Source: JANNAT01 sp043766915 | Lineage (GTDB): Bacteria > Pseudomonadota > Alphaproteobacteria > Rhodobacterales > Rhodobacteraceae | DNA length: 10,086 bases | Reading direction: 5' to 3' | Assembly (NCBI GenBank): GCA_043766915.1 | Contig: JAYUHO010000308.1 | Location: forward strand, 1 to 10,086 | Part shown: positions 6,039 to 10,086 of the stretch, one piece after another | How positions within the stretch are numbered: position 1 is the stretch's first letter | Layout: every line of letters begins with the position of its first letter | Translations under genes and position numbers: made by a program | The notes under the pieces: model-generated | Seen by the model: only the letters and a program-made list of their open reading frames with translations | What the model was told of the DNA's origin: nothing | Database searches by the model: none

Positions 6039-7040
6039 ATGGTTGCGGCAGTTGAGATAGTGGAATTGTGGCGCGGCGGGCTTTTGGAAAGTACGCATCG
6101 TGGCCATGCAGTGATTTGTGATGACACGGGTGCCATTGTGCAAAGCTGGGGAAACCCTGCAAAAATCATCTTTTCCCGCTCGTCTTGCAAGATGCTGCAG
6201 GCGCTGCCGTTGCTGGAAACCGGGGCCGCAGATGCCGTAGGACTGACCGACGCGCATCTGGCGCTGGCCTGTGCCAGCCATCAGGGAGAGGCGAAACATG
6301 TTGATATGGCGCGGCGCTGGTTGGGTGATCTGGGGCTGGCAGAGCCCGATCTGCGCTGCGGTGCGCACGAACCCTACGACCGTCCGGAACGGGATCGGCT
6401 GATCCGGGCGCATGAAGCCCCGTGCCAGTTGCACAACAATTGCTCGGGCAAACACACCGGATTTCTGACCGTGGTAAAACACCTGCGGGCGGGGCCGGAA
6501 TACGCTGAAATCGACCATCCCTTGCAGCGCGCGGTGAAAGCGGCGTTCGAAGACGTGACGGGCGAGGTCAGCCCCGGCCATGGCATTGACGGCTGTTCTG
6601 CGCCAAACTTTGCCGGTTCGGTCGGCGGTCTGGCCCGCGCGATGGCGACCTTTGCCGCCGCTTCTGAAACTGGCGGCACCCGCAGCCGTGCGATGCACAG
6701 GCTGACCCGGTCGATGGCAGCCCATCCCGATCTGGTGGCGGGCGAGGGGCGGGCCTGCACCGAACTGATGCGGGCGATGAATGGCCGGGTTGCGCTAAAA
6801 ACCGGGGCCGAGGCGGTTTACGTGGCGATTGTGCCAGAAAAACGGATGGGGATTGCGATCAAGATCGAGGACGGCAATGCCCGCGCCTCTGAAGCGGCGC
6901 TGGTTGCGATATTAACCCAGATGGGGGTGTTGGGCGCGGCCCATCCCATGGCGCAGAAACGTCTGCCTGCGCCGCAGTTGAACGTCCGTGGCCTGCGCAC
7001 CGGTGAGTTGCGGCTGGCGCAGGGCTTTACGGGCAAATAA
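6039..7040 (+). CDS. L-asparaginase, Rhizobium etli ReAV type (PF06089)
   Basis: The 333-residue cytosolic enzyme hydrolyses L-asparagine to aspartate and ammonia. It belongs to the inducible, thermolabile Rhizobium etli class, unrelated to the E. coli AnsA/AnsB fold. Residues described as catalytic or zinc-binding in ReAV are found at nearly the same numbers: Ser48 and Lys51 in RSSCK, Ser80 in ACASHQG, Cys135 and Lys138 in NNCSGKHTGFL, and Cys186 in HGIDGCSAPNFA, corresponding to ReAV Cys189. The ATG at 6039 is preceded by GGAG (6029-6032) at good spacing; an in-frame GTG at 6024 has no such site, so I prefer 6039. The gene is divergent from ialB across 181 bases that hold no clear promoter. 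It ends directly in a strong terminator, so it is probably a single-gene unit. Confidence 0.92.
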   Translation: MVAAVEIVELWRGGLLESTHRGHAVICDDTGAIVQSWGNPAKIIFSRSSCKMLQALPLLETGAADAVGLTDAHLALACASHQGEAKHVDMARRWLGDLGLAEPDLRCGAHEPYDRPERDRLIRAHEAPCQLHNNCSGKHTGFLTVVKHLRAGPEYAEIDHPLQRAVKAAFEDVTGEVSPGHGIDGCSAPNFAGSVGGLARAMATFAAASETGGTRSRAMHRLTRSMAAHPDLVAGEGRACTELMRAMNGRVALKTGAEAVYVAIVPEKRMGIAIKIEDGNARASEAALVAILTQMGVLGAAHPMAQKRLPAPQLNVRGLRTGELRLAQGFTGK

Positions 7041-7072
7041 AAAAGACCCCCGCCTTTTGGCAGGGGCCTTTT
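7041..7072 (+). terminator. Rho-independent terminator of the asparaginase gene
   Basis: Starting on the base after the stop codon, AAAAG-A-CCCC-C-GCC (7041-7054) pairs with GGC-A-GGGG-C-CTTTT (7059-7072) around TTTT. There are two single mismatches. The stem is GC-rich, ends in four Ts and has complementary As at its base, so it could also act on the opposite strand. Confidence 0.85.
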
Positions 7073-7094
7073 GGTGCGACAGGTCCGACAAGGC

Positions 7095-7122
7095 GGGCTG
7101 GGTGGGGGCAATTCACCCGCCC
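7095..7122. repeat. Bulged GC hairpin upstream of the DUF2794 gene
   Basis: GGGC(T)GGGTG (7095-7104) pairs with CACCCGCCC (7114-7122) around a nine-base loop, with one unpaired T (7099). It sits between the asparaginase terminator and the DUF2794 gene. The remaining 160 bases before that gene contain only weak dyads (for example ATCGGC 7240-7245 with GCCGAT 7269-7274), and no promoter that I would defend. Confidence 0.4.
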
Positions 7123-7285
7123 TGCCGGGATAGATTCCTGTAGCACCTTCTTTATGCCCCCGGATCACGGCACAGATCGGCCCTCGCGGCGGTCATTGCG
7201 CGGCGTTTTCGCGGCCAAAGCAGGGCAGAGGGTCGTGTGATCGGCTTTGGCTTGATTTGTTGGATCAGGCCGATAAAGTTCAGGC

Positions 7286-7633
7286 ATGACCCTGCAAGTG
7301 ATCCCTACTGTTCCCCCGATTGATGCCGCGCCCGAGCAAGTTCATTTTGACCGGCACGAATTGCGCACGATTTTGCGGCTTTACGGAAGGATGGTGGCGG
7401 CGGGGGAGTGGCGCGACTACGGGATTTCTGCGTTGCGCGAGATGGCGGTGTTTTCGGTATTTCGCCGCACCGCTGAATTTCCCCTGTACCGGATCGAGAA
7501 ACGCCCAAAGCTGCGGCTGCGGCAGGGTCTTTATGCTGTTGTTGGCATGGACGGCCAAATCCTGCGGCGCGGGTCTGATCTGGCCACGGTGCTGCGCGTG
7601 CTGGAGCAAAAGCTGATCCGCGCGGTTGAGTGA
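7286..7633 (+). CDS. DUF2794 family protein of unknown function
   Basis: A 115-residue soluble protein that I recognise as the alphaproteobacterial DUF2794 family (PF10984) by HFDRHELRTILRLYGRMVAAGEWRDYGI at about 20-47, SVFRRTAEFPLYRIEKRPK at 57-75 and QGLYAVVGMDGQILRRG at about 79-95. It has no signal peptide or membrane segment. The pattern of alternating strands after an N-terminal helix is conserved in the family, but no biochemical role is known to me. The ATG at 7286 is the usual family start (MTLQVIP...); only a weak CAGG precedes it. It appears to be the last ordinary chromosomal gene before the transposable-phage region and ends in a dense palindrome cluster. Confidence 0.85.
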   Translation: MTLQVIPTVPPIDAAPEQVHFDRHELRTILRLYGRMVAAGEWRDYGISALREMAVFSVFRRTAEFPLYRIEKRPKLRLRQGLYAVVGMDGQILRRGSDLATVLRVLEQKLIRAVE

Positions 7634-7654
7634 AAAATTTTAGCTAAAATTTTT
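7633..7654. repeat. Perfect 22-base AT-rich palindrome overlapping the DUF2794 stop codon
   Basis: From the last base of the TGA, the half AAAAATTTTAG (7633-7643) is followed directly by its exact complement CTAAAATTTTT (7644-7654), with no loop. The centre is AGCT. As RNA it would form an 8-9 bp AU hairpin ending in Us. It is immediately followed by two GC hairpins. Confidence 0.65.
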
Positions 7655-7657
7655 GAA

Positions 7658-7700
7658 GGGGGGGCTGTCTGCCCCCCCGGGGTTTGGCGATGCCAAACCC
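7658..7700 (+). terminator. Two adjacent strong GC hairpins behind the DUF2794 gene
   Basis: GGGGGGGC (7658-7665) pairs with GCCCCCCC (7671-7678) around TGTCT. GGGTTTGGC (7680-7688) pairs with GCCAAACCC (7692-7700) around GAT. The two stems are 8 and 9 bp, perfect and one base apart. No U-tract follows, so termination may depend on the stacked structure or on Rho, or this may be a dispersed repeat unit common behind genes. The position right after a stop supports a 3'-end role. Confidence 0.6.
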
Positions 7701-7800
7701 ACCCCCTGAACCGCCCGAAATTGTGCCGCAATTTGTGATCGCGATTGCGGACCTTTGCAAGAGCGTTACGGATCGCGGATGTGGTTGAAAATACTGCATA

Positions 7801-7833
7801 AATCTGCGCAGGGGCGTTTCGCCATTGCAGATT
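7801..7833. other. Two-step inverted repeat in the gap before the prophage repressor
   Basis: AATCTGC (7801-7807) pairs with GCAGATT (7827-7833), and inside it GGCG (7813-7816) pairs with CGCC (7820-7823) around TTT. It lies in the 220-base stretch between the DUF2794 hairpins and the repressor stop, which holds no gene. A shorter dyad, AAATTG (7718-7723) with CAATTT (7729-7734), lies nearby. The function is unknown. Confidence 0.35.
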
Positions 7834-7889
7834 AATTACCGACAGCCGGGGGTGGTTGTAAGTTATTGATTTTGTTCAATGTGTGCGGG

Positions 7890-7910
7890 ATTGGTAAAGC
7901 GATTGGTAAA
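7890..7910. repeat. Tandem direct repeat ATTGGTAAA x2, candidate phage-end transposase or repressor site
   Basis: ATTGGTAAA occurs at 7890-7898 and again at 7902-7910, 12 bases apart, flanked by GCGGG on the left and CCGC on the right. It lies ten bases past the repressor stop, on the side facing the chromosome. In Mu-like phages the left end carries several transposase-binding repeats outside the repressor gene, so this is a candidate. The prophage terminus itself was not located; TGTAAG at 7857 is one possible TG-type end. Confidence 0.35.
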
Positions 7911-7920
7911 CCGCAAAATG

Positions 7921-8460
7921 TCACAGACCACGCGCTTGTCTCGCAAGTGCCTGGAGGAAAGCATCGTTTTCTTCCTCTGATCCGCCCTGCTGAAACACGC
8001 CGCCCGATTGATAGATCGCTCCCAGTCGGGCAATGTCTTCGTCTATCCTTAGGCCGCGAAGCCGTCCGCGCATTGAGGAGTCATCCTCCACGGCCTTCAA
8101 GAGGCTTTCGACGATCTCCCTAACCGCTTCCGGCGAAGCAGCCCTCAGCACATGGACAATCGCCAGTTCGTCGTCTGTTTCGTGGCACTCATTGAGAATG
8201 CCGCGCCCTGCCACGACCATGTTGAGTTCACACTCATTTCTCCCTCGCCCGGTTAGCAGGAAGTCTTCCGAGATACCTAGTTTTCTGGAAATATCTTTTA
8301 GGATTGATGGTTTAGGCGTAGTCCGTTCTGTTTCGTAATTTGCGACAGCGGAACGCGTCAGCCCCACCAAAGCGCCAAACTCTTCTTGGCTGCGCTCACC
8401 TCTAAGGCGGCGCAGTCTTTCGCCTAATCCAGACGGGTCTGTGCTGTTTCGTGTTGACAT
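7921..8460 (-). CDS. XRE-family HTH repressor of the Mu-like element (c-type)
   Basis: A 179-residue protein with an N-terminal helix-turn-helix of the XRE/lambda-repressor class: LGERLRRLRGERSQEEFGAL at 12-31, then VGLTRSAVANYETERTTPKP as the turn and recognition helix, ending near LLTGRG at 68-73. The C-terminal 100 residues (ETDDELAIVHVLRAASPEAVREIVESLL, then an acidic/Gln-rich tail EEENDAFLQALARQARGL) contain no Ser-Lys LexA-type peptidase that I can see, so SOS autocleavage is not indicated. The position, divergent from the transposase operon, argues for control of phage lysogeny. The ATG at 8460 has no ribosome site. A TATATA at 8472-8477 would place the transcript start a few bases from the ATG, suggesting near-leaderless translation as for lambda cI. 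Confidence 0.85.
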   Translation of the reverse strand: MSTRNSTDPSGLGERLRRLRGERSQEEFGALVGLTRSAVANYETERTTPKPSILKDISRKLGISEDFLLTGRGRNECELNMVVAGRGILNECHETDDELAIVHVLRAASPEAVREIVESLLKAVEDDSSMRGRLRGLRIDEDIARLGAIYQSGGVFQQGGSEEENDAFLQALARQARGL

Positions 8461-8501
8461 GTGCTAGTCTGTATATAGATTGCATCTAGTGTGTATGAAT
8501 A
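8454..8501. promoter_or_regulatory. Divergent early promoter/operator region of the prophage
   Basis: A perfect -35 TTGACA (8454-8459, plus strand) overlaps the repressor start codon. It is followed by TAGATT (8476-8481, 16-base spacer) or TATAGA (8474-8479, 14-base spacer) as a candidate -10 for the early operon. On the minus strand TTCATA (8499-8494) and TATATA (8477-8472) with a 16-base spacer could drive the repressor. Overlying both, CTAGTCTGTAT (8464-8474) and CTAGTGTGTAT (8486-8496) form an 11-base direct repeat with one mismatch. The copies are spaced 22 bp, about two helical turns, which fits repressor sites on one DNA face. A short dyad TAGAT-TGC-ATCTA is at 8476-8488. Confidence 0.55.
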
Positions 8502-8516
8502 TACGGAAACGGCCAC

Positions 8517-8705
8517 ATATCAAAGACTGCTTCTTCCGTCCGACAGATACTTCTCAAGCAGGGAAAGACACTTCCCGAATGGGCGCGTGAGACTGGCTTC
8601 CCCGTTCATTCGGTTCGGGCGGTGGCCTATGGACGCAATAAGGGCAACTTCGGACAAGCACACCGGATCGCCGTCGCTCTGGGGCTAAAGGCGAAGACCG
8701 AGTGA
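8517..8705 (+). pseudogene. Small phage DNA-binding protein (E16/Ner-position early regulator), start codon ATA
   Basis: A 62-codon frame reads (I)SKTASSVRQILLKQGKTLP, then EWARETGFPVHSVRAVAYGR, then NKGNFGQAHRIAVALGLKAKTE. This matches the short DNA-binding proteins encoded just before MuA in many Mu-like phages: a TLPEWA helix, a recognition helix, GRNKGxxGQAH and IAVALGLK. There is no ATG, GTG or TTG in the frame between the upstream stop (8496-8498) and the domain. The natural start position (xSKTASSV) is ATA at 8517-8519, with GGAAACGG upstream. I infer an ATG-to-ATA change, so the gene may be dead or poorly translated. Its TGA (8703-8705) overlaps the GTG start of the transposase (8702-8704), the usual sign of translational coupling. 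A different 65-residue frame over the same DNA (8491-8688) is a shadow. Confidence 0.68.
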
Positions 8706-9948
8706 ACATTCTAAGCACACACGAATTTTCGCAGGCTCTTGGGATCACTCGCCAAACCGGGCATTTTGCCTTCGTGTCTGCCGCCCAAGGTAAGCCGTGG
8801 CGCGGTCATCATCTTCCCGTGGTCCAAGTTCCGGGCCAGCGTGGCGGGGCGTCGGGCATGGTCTGGGGGCTTGCCTTGGACCGGGCTTCGCCCGAGTTGC
8901 GGGCGCTGTTGAAGCTGCCTGAAACCCTGTCTTCAATGCGCGTTGAAGGCCGCTTTAAAGGGCGTCCGGACGACCGGCGCGTCACCACGGCGGTGGACAA
9001 ACAAAGGATCATCGCAGCGATTGTGGTGTATCCGAAGGGGTCACATGAGCGGGCCGAGGCGTTCCGGTTGTTGGCGGGGCAACAGCACTTGGTTGGGGCG
9101 AATTGGTCGCGTGTCAGTGAGCGCACGTTGCGAGATTGGGTGCAGGCGGCGGAGACGGCGGTCTTACGGCGCTGATGCCTGCGGGCTATCGTAGTGACAA
9201 GGGCAAGTTGTGGGTGCAGATCACGCGCCGTTGGCAAGATGGGTGCGGCCTGTCAGACGAAGTGCAAGAGCGGATTGCCAAGCAAATAGAAGCTGTTGCG
9301 CGCGGTCTGATTCTGAAGAAGCGCAGTGCGCGCGCAACGCGGCGGCCGGCATCGACTGAACTGCAACGTCTATCGGTCGAAGCGGGGGTGGCTTTGCCCA
9401 AGGCGGACCTTGCGGCGTTGTGCAAGTTGACAGATGCGTGGGTATCCCGGTTTGGCGAAATGAAGGCAGCCCGGGACTATGTATCTGATCACAAAAAGTA
9501 TTCCGACAATCACGAATTCCGGGTGCATCGGGAACTGACACGCACGCCGATGGAAGTTCTGATGGGCGACGTTCATCGGATGGATTTGTGCATTGCCGAT
9601 GCAATCGCTACGTTTGACCCGCGCCTCGTTATGGGGGCGAAGATCGCGGAAGCCGCTGGTCGCAAGACCATTCGCGTTGCCATCATTGCGTGGATGGATG
9701 GGTCCGGCCACTACCTTTGGGCCACACCCGTCATTCTCGGGCCGGGGCAAAGTATCACGCAACAGGACGTGGAGCGGTCACTTTATGCCGTCATTACATG
9801 CCCTTGGGGTGGCATCCCGCGTGAAATCTTGATCGACAACGGAAGTGAATTCGCGGCTTTGCCTAAGGCCGTCGCACGTTTTTGTGCGATGGCGGAAATA
9901 GCAGGGTTTGGGGTAGTGAAATGCCCGCCCTATTCTCCCGAAGGAAAG
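8702..9948 (+). pseudogene. Mu-like DDE transposase (MuA homologue), frameshifted and truncated by an IS
   Basis: The first frame (8702-9175) encodes the N-terminal DNA-binding part: a winged-helix start THEFSQALGITRQTGHFAFV, then a second helical domain ending STLRDWVQAAET-like. It stops early at 9173-9175. The next frame, usable from about 9139, continues the homology as GGLTALMPAGYRSDKGK and holds the catalytic core: Asp in LMGDVHRMD (codon 9568-9570) and Asp in ILIDNGSEF (codon 9835-9837). Joined, the frames give an intact W-V-Q-A-A-E-T-G-G-L-T-A-L pattern if one base is restored near 9155-9165, so a one-base deletion is the simplest explanation; no slippery heptamer is present. At 9949 homology ends abruptly after PPYSPEGK, just before the region where the third catalytic acidic residue is expected, and IS sequence begins. 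Inactive in this copy. The GTG start overlaps the upstream gene's stop. Confidence 0.85.
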
Positions 9949-10086
9949 TGTTGGCGTTTCAGTCGCGCGGTATTGATTTACCGATCAACTGGCGCGTTTT
10001 ACGGTTTTGTCCTTAACTGTCACATCCCGGAAGGTGATATGGCTGTTTTCTGAACAACTCCGGCTTCATTTTGTGCCAGTCCTTCA
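9949..10086. mobile_element. End of an insertion sequence (IS481-like) inserted into the Mu-like transposase
   Basis: The transposase homology breaks precisely at 9949, where the sequence TGTTGGCGTTTCAGTCGCGC begins. IS481-family elements have terminal repeats starting 5'-TGT, and a transposase C-terminus reads inward on the minus strand 64 bases from this end, which fits an IS edge. An inner dyad TTGAT (9973-9977) / ATCAA (9984-9988) lies between the edge and the gene. The other end and the target duplication are outside the window, so the exact boundary is inferred from the loss of coding homology. Confidence 0.65.
10013..10086 (-). CDS. Transposase C-terminus (probable IS481 family), partial
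   Basis: Twenty-three codons plus a TAA stop (10015-10013) are visible; the gene runs off the right edge. The residues read KDWHKMKPELFRKQPYHLPG then CDS. The KPELF-x-K-x-PY-x-x-x-GCD ending is one I associate with IS481-type integrase-core transposases, whose last residues follow the domain's terminal helix. The catalytic core is outside the window, so the family is judged from this tail, its closeness to the IS edge and the TGT terminus. The competing plus-strand frame through this DNA (to 10053) is only the read-through tail of the disrupted Mu transposase. Confidence 0.6.
   Translation of the reverse strand, partial: KDWHKMKPELFRKQPYHLPGCDS

Larger units (their letters stand above)
7707..10086 (+). 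mobile_element. Left (early) end of a decayed Mu-like transposable prophage, continuing beyond the window
   Basis: The gene order matches the left end of Mu-like phages: repressor on the minus strand, a divergent operator region, a small DNA-binding early protein and a MuA-type transposase on the plus strand. The left boundary is only bracketed, between the DUF2794 hairpins (end 7706) and about 7890. The right part lies outside the window. The transposase is frameshifted and cut by another IS at 9949, and the small regulator has no standard start codon, so the element is probably defective. A stand-alone transposon with MuA-like machinery is an alternative, since no structural phage genes are visible here. 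Confidence 0.65.

Noticed and set aside
5862..6725. 287-codon minus-strand frame opposite the asparaginase
   Set aside because: The plus-strand asparaginase has all family catalytic residues; the antisense product resembles nothing.
7921..8460. LexA/cI-type self-cleaving repressor
   Set aside because: The C-terminal region lacks a recognisable Ala-Gly cleavage site and Ser/Lys peptidase motif.
8491..8688. 65-codon plus-strand frame at the prophage promoter
   Set aside because: It overlaps in another frame the small DNA-binding protein whose motifs and stop/start overlap with the transposase are convincing.
9136..9180. Programmed -1 frameshift joining the two transposase frames
   Set aside because: No X-XXY-YYZ heptamer or other slippery run is present in the overlap. 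A one-base deletion explains the data, and the gene is also cut by an IS.
9949..10053. Read-through C-terminal extension of the Mu transposase frame
   Set aside because: These 34 codons are the IS edge read in a chance open frame. Mu transposase homology ends at 9948.
1..10086. CRISPR array, tRNA or rRNA genes, toxin-antitoxin or anti-phage system
   Set aside because: I saw no regularly spaced repeats, cloverleaf-like sequences, rRNA segments or defence-protein motifs. The XRE gene fits a phage repressor rather than an antitoxin, because no partner toxin frame adjoins it.

Overview
The window looks like a high-GC alphaproteobacterial chromosome, most likely from the Rhodobacteraceae (Roseobacter group). 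The basis is gene content and style: a DUF2794 protein, an IalB-family periplasmic protein beside rlmN, a LOG-family protein divergent from dapD, a Rhizobium-etli-type asparaginase, and many GC-rich hairpins between genes. The assignment comes from recognising families and motifs by eye; no database search was run.

Layout. Positions 1-139 hold the 5' end of dapD (minus strand), divergent from a LOG-family nucleotide phosphoribohydrolase (336-1163, plus). That gene converges on a minus-strand series: an AlkZ/YcaQ-like DNA glycosylase (1313-2530), a membrane fatty acid desaturase (2670-3713), rlmN (3877-5037) and an ialB-like secreted protein (5336-5857). The gaps within this series are rich in perfect inverted repeats. 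An asparaginase (6039-7040) with a strong intrinsic terminator, then a DUF2794 gene (7286-7633) followed by three stacked palindromes, close the ordinary chromosomal part.

From somewhere between 7707 and 7890 onward the content becomes that of the left, early end of a Mu-like transposable prophage. In order: a minus-strand XRE repressor (7921-8460), a compact divergent control region with an 11-bp direct repeat 22 bp apart, a small plus-strand DNA-binding protein that has lost a normal start codon (8517-8705), and a MuA-type DDE transposase. The transposase gene is dead on two counts. A one-base frameshift near 9155-9165 separates the DNA-binding part from the catalytic part. At 9948/9949 another insertion sequence cuts it just before the expected third catalytic acidic residue. 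The IS end begins TGTTGGCG and carries the C-terminus of its own minus-strand transposase, probably of the IS481 group, at 10013-10086.

How the parts relate. The left part holds independent housekeeping genes (lysine/peptidoglycan precursor synthesis, DNA repair, lipid desaturation, rRNA/tRNA methylation, asparagine hydrolysis), not one pathway. The right part is a decaying transposable phage, with an IS nested in it. I found no new defence system, CRISPR array or RNA gene. The most unusual sequence is the set of hairpins and palindromes between genes and the broken prophage control region.
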